From positions 1-16,474 of the forward strand of contig DAOWJM010000003.1 in the NCBI GenBank assembly GCA_030640325.1: a stretch of DNA of 16,474 nt, given 5' to 3'. Within the stretch, counting starts at the first letter, position 1. Each line of letters opens with the position of its first letter. The DNA comes from Dehalococcoidia bacterium. Lineage in GTDB: Bacteria; Chloroflexota; Dehalococcoidia; Dehalococcoidales; BS750m-G39. A program made the translations under genes and the position numbers. This document shows positions 1-6,482 of this stretch, one piece after another. The notes below the pieces were generated by a model, which was given only the letters and a program-made list of their open reading frames with translations, searched no databases and was not told the DNA's origin.

Positions 1-737
1 ATTGCATTAAGTGCCAGTAACCTGCTAGCTTTTGCCAAGTGTTTCGCCGGAAGAAGCTTAAGCTTGAGAAAGCTCTTCCCCATAAGCTCTTCCCTCTCGT
101 ATCCTGTCAGTTCCTCAGCCTTTTTGTTGCCATAGAGGAAAACCCCTTTCAAGTCATTGATATAAACACCATCCGGCGCGCTTTCTAAGTAAGCCCTCAA
201 ATTCTCTTCCGACTGTTTTAGCATCTCCTCCACCTGCTTGCGCTCGGTGATGTCTGCCTCTAACTGAGCCACCTTACTATCCAGCTTGGTTACCAGGCGC
301 TTATTGTATTCGGTGAGGTAGAGGGATGGCTCAAGAAGGGCAACCTCAGGAGGAGGCAGGAGACCAGACTTAGCCTTTTCAAATACCTGGGATAGTATCT
401 GGACAAAGGCGTCGGGCTCAGCGGGCTTGCGGATGAAGGTGTTAGCCCCCAGGCTCAGGGCAAACTTCTCATCCTCATCTGAGGTATAGGTAGCTGTGCA
501 AAATATGAAGGGGATATCCCTGAGCCGGTCATTCCGCCTCCACTCGTAGCATAGCTGGTAGCCATCCATTTTGGGCATCAGGATATCAGAGACAATTACA
601 TCTGGGGGCCCCGCCAGGGCTTGCTCTAAGGCTTCAGCCCCGTTAGCCGTTGCCGTTACCTCATGACCATAGGCACAGAGCTGTTTCATTAATAGATTGC
701 GGCTATCTTCGTTATCTTCAGCTACCAATATCTTCAT
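1..737 (-). CDS. Receiver-PAS signalling protein (5' part, runs off the left edge)
   Basis: The reading frame opens at ATG 737-735 and stays open to the window edge, giving 245 codons of an incomplete protein. Residues 1-120 form a CheY-like receiver domain: acidic pocket E7/D8, phospho-acceptor D51 in SDILMPKMDG, T81, and K104 in FIRKP. A linker with a short coiled-coil (about 150-180, including ITERKQVEEM) leads to a PAS domain from about residue 180, with the typical APDGVYIND and NKKAEELTGYEREELMGKS segments. The rest lies outside the window; a histidine kinase or further output domain is usual after such an order, but that is inference. It is 44 bp downstream of the single-domain response regulator and read the same way, so it probably belongs to the same signalling operon. 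A GGGGTGG stretch precedes the start. Confidence 0.9.
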   Translation of the reverse strand, partial: MKILVAEDNEDSRNLLMKQLCAYGHEVTATANGAEALEQALAGPPDVIVSDILMPKMDGYQLCYEWRRNDRLRDIPFIFCTATYTSDEDEKFALSLGANTFIRKPAEPDAFVQILSQVFEKAKSGLLPPPEVALLEPSLYLTEYNKRLVTKLDSKVAQLEADITERKQVEEMLKQSEENLRAYLESAPDGVYINDLKGVFLYGNKKAEELTGYEREELMGKSFLKLKLLPAKHLAKASRLLALNA

Positions 738-781
738 ATCTACCACCCCACTTCAGATAATAGTTTCACCAGAGTAATGAC

Positions 782-1183
782 TCAATCTGTAGAAGAAGCA
801 CGAGCGATGTGCTCAGCTACCTGCTTGGGTAATTCGTCTATGTCTATCGGTTTGCGAACGAAGCCACTACAGCCTTCATCCAGAGCACGGCGCACATCCT
901 CAGGTCTGACACTGGCGGTCATGGCTAGAATCGGGATATGAGCTAGCTGGGGAAGTACCTTGATACGCCAGGTAGCCTCCAGCCCATCAATCCCACCAGG
1001 GAGCCGAATATCCATTAGAATCAGTTCAGGAAGCTCCGTTTGTGCCATATTAATAGCCTCCTCACCAGTCCGTGCTCCGATAACCTCATAGCCGCGAAGA
1101 CCCAGTACCTTCCCTACCAGAACTCTGCTATCCTCCTTGTCATCAACCACCAGAATCTTCTTACCAGCGCCTTCTTTTTCCAT
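782..1183 (-). CDS. Single-domain response regulator (CheY/DivK-like receiver)
   Basis: The 133-residue protein is a stand-alone receiver domain with no DNA-binding or enzymatic output. Visible signatures are the acidic pair D14/D15, phospho-acceptor D58 in LILMDIRLPGG, switch residue T89 in LAMTAS, and conserved K111 in VRKP. It should receive a phosphoryl group from a histidine kinase and act by protein-protein contact or as a phosphorelay shuttle, as DivK- and Spo0F-type proteins do. It begins 25 bp after the histidine kinase stop and has a strong GGAGGTG ribosome binding site just upstream (about 1188-1194), so the adjacent kinase is the likely partner. The receiver-PAS gene follows, which fits a kinase, shuttle, second-receiver chain; that order of flow is inferred. 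Confidence 0.93.
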   Translation of the reverse strand: MEKEGAGKKILVVDDKEDSRVLVGKVLGLRGYEVIGARTGEEAINMAQTELPELILMDIRLPGGIDGLEATWRIKVLPQLAHIPILAMTASVRPEDVRRALDEGCSGFVRKPIDIDELPKQVAEHIARASSTD

Positions 1184-1208
1184 TCATCCCACCTCCAATA
1201 GAGTAACC

Positions 1209-3065
1209 CTAAGGGCTAGCCACCCTCTTTTTGGGCAGGGTAAGGGTGAAGGTGCTGCCCTTACCCAGCTCACTGTCTGCCCATATTCTGCCGCCCTGCA
1301 TCTCTACAAACTGCTTGCTAATGGCAAGCCCCAGACCAGTGCCCTCATAGCCGGCTATTTGAGCCGGCCCAACCTGTCTGAAACTATCAAAGATTGCCTC
1401 TAAATCCTTCTCTTTGATTCCGATGCCGGTGTCAGTGACTGAGAAAATAAAATCGCCATCGCTCTCAGCTACATCCAGCTTGATGCTACCCTCGTTGGTA
1501 AATTTGACCGCATTGCCGAGAATGTTTATCAGCACCTGCTTGGTCTTAGCCTTGTCAGCATACAGATGGTCAATGTCAGGGGCAACCGAGTAGGTCAAAG
1601 TTAACCCCTTCTCCCTTGCCAATTGCTCCATAGAAGGAATCACTCCAGCTAAGAGTTCGGAGATGGAGAATGTTTGGTAACTGAGCACTACCTTACCAGC
1701 TTCTATCTTTGACAAGTCGAGAAGTCCGTTTATCAGCTCCAGGAGGTACTTGCTGTTGGTATAGACAGTGTGGAGGTCCTTCTGCTGTTCCTCATTGATG
1801 TCACCCTCCAGCCCATCCAGCATCAGTTTGGTGTAACCGATAATAGAGTTTAATGGGGTCCTCAGCTCATGGCTCATGTTAGCCAGGAATTGAGATTTAT
1901 GACGGCTCATTTCTTCCAGAGAAACATTGGTGTCAGCCAGCTCCTGGCTCCTCTGTTCTAACTCGGCTGTTCTCTCGTGTACCCTCCTTTCTAACTCTTC
2001 ACCCCACTGCTGTAGTTCATCCCTTGATTTCTTCAGTGACACTATCATCTGATTAAAGGAATGGGCGAGCACCCCAACCTCATTAGAGGATTTGACATCA
2101 ACCGGTGTTGATAGGTCGCCTTGAGCAACTCTTTCTGAGGCGCTGGCTAGTTGACCAATAGGCTTCGCAATCTGTCTTGCCACCAATGCACCCGCCAGCA
2201 CAGCTAGAAATACACCGGCAATCGTCACCCACAAAATTGTCGTCCTCAATTGCCCAACCTCAGCATCTATGTCCGCCAAAGGTCTCTGTATCACCACCCC
2301 CCACCCCAGTTCCCTGATGGGCGTATATGACCCAAGCACCTGGCGTCCTAACTCATCTGTGTAACCCTTCATTGTCCCCTCTTCACCAGCCAGGACCGCT
2401 TCTACAGCAGACAACCTGGACAGGTCAAGCTCCGGAACTTGCTCCATATGAGTATGAGCAACCACCCTGCCATTATCGGCAACCACGACCACATTACCAT
2501 TCCCCCCGACATCAATATCCATGACCGAACACATTACTCTCTGGAAGCTGATGTCTGCGGAAAGGACACCAACCACTGCCCCACTATCCATAATAGGCAA
2601 GGTAATAGTCTGCATTGGTTCTGAGGTCACTGGCTTAAGGTAGATATCAGAAACAAGCTCGTCTCCTCCCTTGGCCACTTGAAAGCTCCATATCTTAGAC
2701 ACACTCTCTAGTTCTTCCGTACCAGTTCGGGCAATTTGCTTTCCTTCCACATCGGCTACATAGATGTTGGTTATCTCTGGAAAGCTCTTTTGGACGCGGT
2801 CAATCTCGCCTTTTACCTCTGTCGCCTCCATGAAGCGTAGCCCTCGCGTCTGAGCAAGTAGTGTCAAGGTTGGTTTGACACTTGCCATCTCCGCTGCCAC
2901 CTCTTGAGCTATACGACCAGCGAAATTCTGGTCACCCTCGGAAATCTTCCGCGTGACGATATTCCCGCTAATCTGCAGCATATACCAGCCAGATATCCCC
3001 AGACACACGATAATAACAAGGACAAAGACCAGAAGTATCTGGTGGGAAAGCCTATTAAACCGCAC
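1209..3065 (-). CDS. Membrane sensor histidine kinase (dCache-like sensor, HAMP, HisKA, HATPase)
   Basis: This 618-residue kinase starts at GTG 3065 with GGAGGA 8 nt upstream. Domain order: TM1 (about 9-30), an extracytoplasmic double-Cache-like sensor region (about 33-270, with SVLSADISF and GWGVVIQ segments), TM2 (about 275-297), HAMP (about 298-350), a coiled-coil (345-390), then HisKA with phospho-acceptor H399 in SHELRTPLN. The ATPase domain shows the N-box around N514-N518, G1 box DTGIGI (545-550), F-box SFRQ (561-564) and G2 box GTGLGL (575-580). All catalytic motifs are intact. It autophosphorylates in response to an external signal and passes phosphate to a response regulator. It sits 48 bp after the OpuAC-type binding-protein gene and directly before two receiver genes, so it may read ligand-loaded binding protein. 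The ligand is not known. Confidence 0.94.
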   Translation of the reverse strand: MRFNRLSHQILLVFVLVIIVCLGISGWYMLQISGNIVTRKISEGDQNFAGRIAQEVAAEMASVKPTLTLLAQTRGLRFMEATEVKGEIDRVQKSFPEITNIYVADVEGKQIARTGTEELESVSKIWSFQVAKGGDELVSDIYLKPVTSEPMQTITLPIMDSGAVVGVLSADISFQRVMCSVMDIDVGGNGNVVVVADNGRVVAHTHMEQVPELDLSRLSAVEAVLAGEEGTMKGYTDELGRQVLGSYTPIRELGWGVVIQRPLADIDAEVGQLRTTILWVTIAGVFLAVLAGALVARQIAKPIGQLASASERVAQGDLSTPVDVKSSNEVGVLAHSFNQMIVSLKKSRDELQQWGEELERRVHERTAELEQRSQELADTNVSLEEMSRHKSQFLANMSHELRTPLNSIIGYTKLMLDGLEGDINEEQQKDLHTVYTNSKYLLELINGLLDLSKIEAGKVVLSYQTFSISELLAGVIPSMEQLAREKGLTLTYSVAPDIDHLYADKAKTKQVLINILGNAVKFTNEGSIKLDVAESDGDFIFSVTDTGIGIKEKDLEAIFDSFRQVGPAQIAGYEGTGLGLAISKQFVEMQGGRIWADSELGKGSTFTLTLPKKRVASP

Positions 3066-3113
3066 TGCTGCTATCCTCCCTACTGGCAGTTGCTTCCTGT
3101 TATGGCTTTACGC

Positions 3114-4148
3114 CTAGAGACCAGCCAGCCAGCTATTGACCTCGGCTCGATGGTCCTCAATCCACTGCCTGGCATACTCACTTTTCTCCTCCACTGTGGC
3201 CTCACCATCTTTAACTATGCTCTCCCAGTAGCAATAGGCGTTCAGGTCAGCAATAGTCACGCTAATTCGCTCCAGTAGCTTAACCACATCGGGGTGCTCG
3301 TCTTCCAAACCAGCGCGGTAAGCAATATAGATGGTGGCGCCAGGAAAACCTGTGTAGTAATCAGTAGCTTCTGGTTCGGAAAAGAACCCCCAGGGGTCTG
3401 TCAGCCATAGTATCTGACCGTCTTCATCACACAACGCGTCGGCATACTCGGCGAAAAGGTGGTGGGGGGTCCAGAGGTAGAACAGAACATCCTCCTGAGC
3501 ATCCAGTTTGCTCTTAATAGTAGCCAGCATCTCATTATGGCTCCCCGGCAGGGTCGCCACCAGCTGCCTCATATCAAGGTCATAGTTCTCGTTGTAGTAA
3601 TCTATCTTCCCGTCAATGATTTCGACCACAGCCCATCCTACCTCACCGCCGATTAAATCTATGAGGCCATCGCTATCTCGGTCCAGCGCATCAAAAAGGT
3701 CATCCCCGGGCTTAAGAGTGGCAATGTCGTCAAGGGAGTCTATATTGTAGTTATCACGGGTCCATTTAGGGATAAGCCAGCCCTGGTCAGCACCGGTGTA
3801 TATCCCTGTGGTGGGGTCGGAAAGGTCTCCGGCAATCTTTACCTGATGCGGAACAAACTCGTCGGTATAGCTCTTCTGGTTGGGATACCAAACGTCGGTG
3901 AAAATATCAAGCTCTCCCTCTGCCAGAGCAGCATAGGCGGTATCAGCCGCAGCCTCCCTAAGCACCACCGTATAGCCCAGCTCATCCTCGAGGAGGATTC
4001 TGGTTACCCGCTTCGGTAGCTCAGCCCGGTCGCCAACGGCCGCAGCAAGCTTCAGTTCGGTAGGTACCGGAGCAATCTGCGGAGAGCAGCTAACTGCTGT
4101 GCTAACCATTAGCACTACTAATAGAAGCACTAATAGCTTCTTCATCAT
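3114..4148 (-). CDS. Glycine betaine/proline-type ABC substrate-binding lipoprotein (OpuAC family)
   Basis: The protein has an N-terminal hydrophobic signal ending in a lipobox-like TAVSC, with the lipidated Cys about residue 20 from MKKLL, and then an OpuAC-like periplasmic-binding fold. The fold is suggested by the GEVGWAVVEI, LYLWTPHHLF-type and LTDPWGF segments, whose aromatics are of the kind that cage quaternary ammonium ligands. GGGGAAAGG lies immediately upstream of twin ATGs at 4148 and 4145, so the true start is one of these. A GTG further upstream (4175) lies inside a gene remnant and is rejected. Binding proteins of this family normally deliver betaine, choline or carnitine to an ABC permease, but no permease or ATPase gene is adjacent. 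It is followed by a sensor kinase gene, so a sensory role is possible. An EF-hand-like acidic patch (DRDSDGLID) is present mid-protein. The exact ligand is uncertain. Confidence 0.88.
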   Translation of the reverse strand: MMKKLLVLLLVVLMVSTAVSCSPQIAPVPTELKLAAAVGDRAELPKRVTRILLEDELGYTVVLREAAADTAYAALAEGELDIFTDVWYPNQKSYTDEFVPHQVKIAGDLSDPTTGIYTGADQGWLIPKWTRDNYNIDSLDDIATLKPGDDLFDALDRDSDGLIDLIGGEVGWAVVEIIDGKIDYYNENYDLDMRQLVATLPGSHNEMLATIKSKLDAQEDVLFYLWTPHHLFAEYADALCDEDGQILWLTDPWGFFSEPEATDYYTGFPGATIYIAYRAGLEDEHPDVVKLLERISVTIADLNAYCYWESIVKDGEATVEEKSEYARQWIEDHRAEVNSWLAGL

Positions 4149-4166
4149 CCTTTCCCCTTTTCGCCT

Positions 4167-4232
4167 GGTCCTCACCTACGGTGAAGTCACCTTGAACCTG
4201 ACCGGCAGCTATTTCCTCATTAATTTCTCAAC
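4167..4232 (-). pseudogene. 66-bp scar of a second Fe/polyamine-type binding-protein gene
   Basis: This intergenic stretch matches positions 4965-5049 inside the neighbouring binding-protein gene in the same orientation. By eye there are 4 mismatches in 66 aligned bases, one 18-base gap (in frame) and one single-base gap. Read on the minus strand it gives the relic INEEIAAGQVQGD-FTVGED, matching INQEIAAGQVQAD...FTVGED of the intact gene. It is therefore a piece of a duplicated copy, almost all of which has been lost. It ends right before the ribosome binding site of the OpuAC-type gene. The GTG that would extend that gene belongs to this relic. Confidence 0.8.
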
Positions 4233-4242
4233 TTAACTCCTG

Positions 4243-5277
4243 TCAGTCTTTCCGTTGTCCAAAGATATCAATGAACTTGGACACTATGTCATCTTTGTGC
4301 TCTTTTATCCAATACTTGTCCGAGGGAATAACCCGTAGCTGGGTAATGGTGGTTATCCTCTCTGGCGGGCTAACATCCAGCCTGACTGACACATATCCTC
4401 CCGAATCACGTAATAAGGTCTGCCCACTCTTAGATAGGATATATCGCACGAATACCTTTGCCCCTTCAATGTTCTGGCTATCCTTGAAAATAGCTATAGG
4501 ACTAGGCACCATAACTACCCCAGCCTCAGGATAGATATAATCTATGGGAGCACTTGGATTCTTCTTTAAGAGCGTGCGCACAGTATTGTCTAGAGTAATT
4601 CCCATATCAAGCTCGCCATCGGCTATTCTCTGCGTCGTTTTGATGCTGGTCTGAATCTGAGGTAAGTTCTCCGCCAATGCTATGAAGAATTCCTCACCGA
4701 AATCAGCATCTTGCAGCAATGTGCCTATAAAATACAGGATGGAGCCAGATATCTCTGGGGTGTTGTGGCCTATTCGGCCGTAATACCTTTCATCAAGCAG
4801 GTCTTTATAGCCAGTAGGTATCGCGGTTACAGTATCAGTATTATAGGCTACAACCATGATTAGGAGCTTGCCAGCGCAGTAATAGCCATCCTCATCCTTT
4901 AGAATATCTGGAATTTCCACAGCCTCGGGCGGTGTGTAGCGTAACAGGACTCCTTTTTCCTTCAGGTCCTCACCTACAGTGAAATCGGCTACCCAGATGA
5001 GGTCAGCTTGAACCTGACCGGCAGCAATTTCCTGATTAATCTTCTCAACAACTGCGCTTGTGCCCTCCCGATATATTTCCAGGTGCAAGCCTGGGTTTTG
5101 AGCCTCAAACTCTTCTCTCAATTCCTCAATAATAGCCGTGGGAACCGAGGTGTAGAGGGTAATCGTCCCTGTAGGCTTAACCTCCTTTTGGCAACCGGGA
5201 ACCACGCTCATCATCAGGCACATTATGAGAGCACAAATCAAGGTTGTAATACCGAAACGAACTTGATTAACCTTCAC
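4243..5277 (-). CDS. Fe(III)/spermidine-putrescine-type ABC substrate-binding lipoprotein
   Basis: The 344-residue lipoprotein has a hydrophobic signal segment (about 8-26) and lipobox VPGC with Cys29. The mature part opens with GTITLYTSVP and continues with REEFEAQNPGLHLEIYREGTS-type segments. This is the usual start of bacterial extracellular solute-binding proteins of the iron(III)/polyamine/2-aminoethylphosphonate group. The middle AYNTDTV and the late GAKVFVRYILSKSGQTLL also fit that fold. It starts with GTG 5277; GGGGAGAG lies 7 nt upstream. It would capture a small ligand outside the membrane, but no cognate permease or ATPase gene is in the window. It is the first gene after a good minus-strand promoter and precedes the second binding protein, the sensor kinase and the response regulators. 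A partial copy of it lies just downstream. I cannot name the ligand. Confidence 0.88.
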   Translation of the reverse strand: MKVNQVRFGITTLICALIMCLMMSVVPGCQKEVKPTGTITLYTSVPTAIIEELREEFEAQNPGLHLEIYREGTSAVVEKINQEIAAGQVQADLIWVADFTVGEDLKEKGVLLRYTPPEAVEIPDILKDEDGYYCAGKLLIMVVAYNTDTVTAIPTGYKDLLDERYYGRIGHNTPEISGSILYFIGTLLQDADFGEEFFIALAENLPQIQTSIKTTQRIADGELDMGITLDNTVRTLLKKNPSAPIDYIYPEAGVVMVPSPIAIFKDSQNIEGAKVFVRYILSKSGQTLLRDSGGYVSVRLDVSPPERITTITQLRVIPSDKYWIKEHKDDIVSKFIDIFGQRKD

Positions 5278-5315
5278 GGCTTATCTCTCCCCAGATAAAT
5301 ATGCCTTCTGTCACC

Positions 5316-5344
5316 ATATTAGCCAATAATACTACTCTTGTCAA
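5316..5344 (-). promoter_or_regulatory. Sigma70-type promoter for the binding-protein/kinase operon
   Basis: On the minus strand a perfect -35 TTGACA (5344-5339) is followed after 17 nt by TAATAT (5321-5316). Transcription would start near 5308, about 30 nt before the GTG of the first binding-protein gene. It points away from the tRNA cluster, so the region 5278-5449 is a divergent promoter region. Confidence 0.55.
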
Positions 5345-5429
5345 ATGGTCATGTGCCTTGAGTCTCCCCAGCTCAGCTAACGAGAGGAGGATGGTACAAT
5401 CAGATACAAACTGAAGGCTATCTCGAAAC

Positions 5430-5459
5430 TTGACGGCACCTTATGCTATTTAGTAATAT
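5430..5459 (+). promoter_or_regulatory. Possible promoter of the tRNA-plsY unit
   Basis: TTGACG (5430-5435) and TAATAT (5454-5459) are separated by 18 nt on the plus strand, about 70 nt before the first intact tRNA. The -10 overlaps the tRNA-Trp-like relic, which weakens the call. No better promoter is seen in 5345-5531. Confidence 0.3.
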
Positions 5460-5525
5460 TTCGTGGAACATCGTTTTCGGATTCCAAAACCGCAGGGCGG
5501 GGGGCAAGTCCCTCCACTACTGCCA
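5450..5525 (+). pseudogene. Decayed tRNA-Trp(CCA)-like sequence
   Basis: The 3' half resembles bacterial tRNA-Trp: anticodon loop TTCCAAA (CCA anticodon) flanked by CGG/CCG, a G-rich T-stem with 3' strand CCCTC, and the 3' end ACTACTGCCA with encoded CCA. The T-loop reads GGCAAGT where TTCGAGT is expected. The anticodon stem has mismatches at both ends, the D-arm is unrecognisable, and the acceptor stem keeps only about four central pairs (TAGT/ACTA). It ends 6 bp before an intact tRNA-Leu. I read it as a dead or highly divergent tRNA-Trp; a functional but odd tRNA-like RNA is less likely. Confidence 0.5.
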
Positions 5526-5531
5526 GTTCAA

Positions 5532-5618
5532 GCCGAGGTGGTGGAATCGGTAGACACGCCATCTTGAGGGGGTGGTGAGCGTAAGCTCGTAGGAGTTCAA
5601 ATCTCCTCCTCGGCACCA
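5532..5618 (+). tRNA. tRNA-Leu (anticodon GAG)
   Basis: A class II tRNA with acceptor GCCGAGG/CCTCGGC, anticodon arm CCATC-TTGAGGG-GGTGG (anticodon GAG, reading CUC/CUU), a long variable arm (GAGC/GCTC), T-arm GGAG-TTCAAAT-CTCC, and encoded CCA. First intact member of a four-tRNA cluster. Confidence 0.95.
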
Positions 5619-5626
5619 AAATAAAA

Positions 5627-5701
5627 GCGGAAGTGGCTCAGTGGTAGAGCATCTCCTTGCCAAGGAGAGGGTCGTGGGTTCGAATCCCATCTTCCGCTCC
5701 A
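5627..5701 (+). tRNA. tRNA-Gly (anticodon GCC)
   Basis: Acceptor GCGGAAG/CTTCCGC, anticodon loop TTGCCAA (GCC, reading GGC/GGU), T-arm GTGGG-TTCGAAT-CCCAT, discriminator T and encoded CCA. Separated from the upstream tRNA-Leu by 8 bp, so certainly co-transcribed. Confidence 0.95.
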
Positions 5702-5719
5702 AAAAGGGTGTTATTGAGG

Positions 5720-5795
5720 GGCGACGTAGCCAAGTGGATAAGGCGGGGGTCTGCAAAACCCCTATTCACCGGTTCGAATCCGGTCGTCGCCTCCA
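5720..5795 (+). tRNA. tRNA-Cys (anticodon GCA)
   Basis: Acceptor GGCGACG/CGTCGCC, anticodon arm GGGGT-CTGCAAA-ACCCC (GCA, reading UGC/UGU), T-arm CCGG-TTCGAAT-CCGG, discriminator T and encoded CCA. Third intact tRNA of the cluster. Confidence 0.95.
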
Positions 5796-5804
5796 CCTTT
5801 TAAT

Positions 5805-5889
5805 GCCGGGGTGGCGGAATTGGCAGACGCACCGGACTTAAAATCCGGCGGAGTAATCCTTGTGGGTTCGAGTCCCACCCTCGGCACCA
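5805..5889 (+). tRNA. tRNA-Leu (anticodon UAA)
   Basis: A class II tRNA with acceptor GCCGGGG pairing CCTCGGC (one G-U), anticodon stem CCGGA/TCCGG with loop CTTAAAA (UAA, reading UUA/UUG), extended variable arm, TTCGAGT T-loop and encoded CCA. It ends only 14 bp before the plsY start codon. Confidence 0.95.
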
Positions 5890-5903
5890 ATTAGAGAGTA
5901 GAT

Positions 5904-6482
5904 ATGCCCTGGTTGATAGTAGTACTGGGTTATTTCATCGGCTCCATCCCCACCGCCTATATTGCTGGGCGTTTTGTGAAAGACGTTGACATTCGGCAGG
6001 TTGGGGATGAGAACATGGGTGCTGCCAATGCCTTCCGTCAGCTAGGGGCTAAGGTGGGGGTGGCGGTAGGTATTGTTGATGCCGGGAAGGGGGCACTGGC
6101 TGTTCTTATCGCTCTTGCAGCCAATATCCCTCAGACAGCAGTCCTGCTTACCGGGGCAGCCGTGGTCGTCGGTCATAACTGGCCAATCTTTATCGGCTTC
6201 AGGGGAGGCCGGGGGGAGAGCACCACCATTGGCGTGCTGCTAGCTACCATCACCCAGCCAATGCTAATCCTGGCTGGACCAGCGCTATTAGCCCTGCTTA
6301 TCTTTCGGAATGTAATTCTAGCCAGTTGCGTCCTATTTATCCCGCTACCACTGGTGTGCTGGTGGCTGGGAGTGCCAGGAATGCTTACCGCTTACGGCAT
6401 TGCCCTGCCCTGTCTGGTGGGTTTTACCCATTTCCTCAGGACAAGGCAAGTGGTTGAAACCTCAGGAACAGAAAGCGATTAG
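5904..6482 (+). CDS. plsY: PlsY-family glycerol-3-phosphate acyltransferase (divergent)
   Basis: This 192-residue, very hydrophobic multi-pass membrane protein has the three PlsY motifs in order. Motif 1 is GSIPTAY (13-19), motif 2 is GDENMGAANAFRQLG (34-48), and motif 3 is HNWPIFIGFRGGRGEST (91-107). PlsY transfers an acyl group from acyl-phosphate to sn-glycerol 3-phosphate, the first step of phospholipid synthesis in many bacteria. The motifs depart from the usual forms: GSGNxGATN is here GDENMGAAN, and GGKG is GGRG. It may therefore be a paralogue with altered substrate preference. The length is normal for the family. The start at 5904 has only a weak GAGAG upstream and lies 14 bp after tRNA-Leu, so it is probably read through from the tRNA cluster. 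Its stop abuts the convergent transketolase gene with no spacer. Confidence 0.85.
   Translation: MPWLIVVLGYFIGSIPTAYIAGRFVKDVDIRQVGDENMGAANAFRQLGAKVGVAVGIVDAGKGALAVLIALAANIPQTAVLLTGAAVVVGHNWPIFIGFRGGRGESTTIGVLLATITQPMLILAGPALLALLIFRNVILASCVLFIPLPLVCWWLGVPGMLTAYGIALPCLVGFTHFLRTRQVVETSGTESD

Noticed and set aside
4149..4175. Upstream GTG start for the OpuAC-type binding protein
   Set aside because: It lies within the relic of the duplicated gene; the ribosome binding site and signal peptide both favour the twin ATG at 4148/4145.
5381..5414. GAGAGGAGG followed directly by ATG and a 7-codon frame (plus strand)
   Set aside because: There is no spacing between the ribosome binding site and the ATG, and no gene follows that it could regulate.
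5517..5756. 79-codon minus-strand frame across the tRNA genes
   Set aside because: It is antisense to tRNA-Leu, tRNA-Gly and part of tRNA-Cys, which have full cloverleaf features; the frame is a by-product of tRNA sequence.
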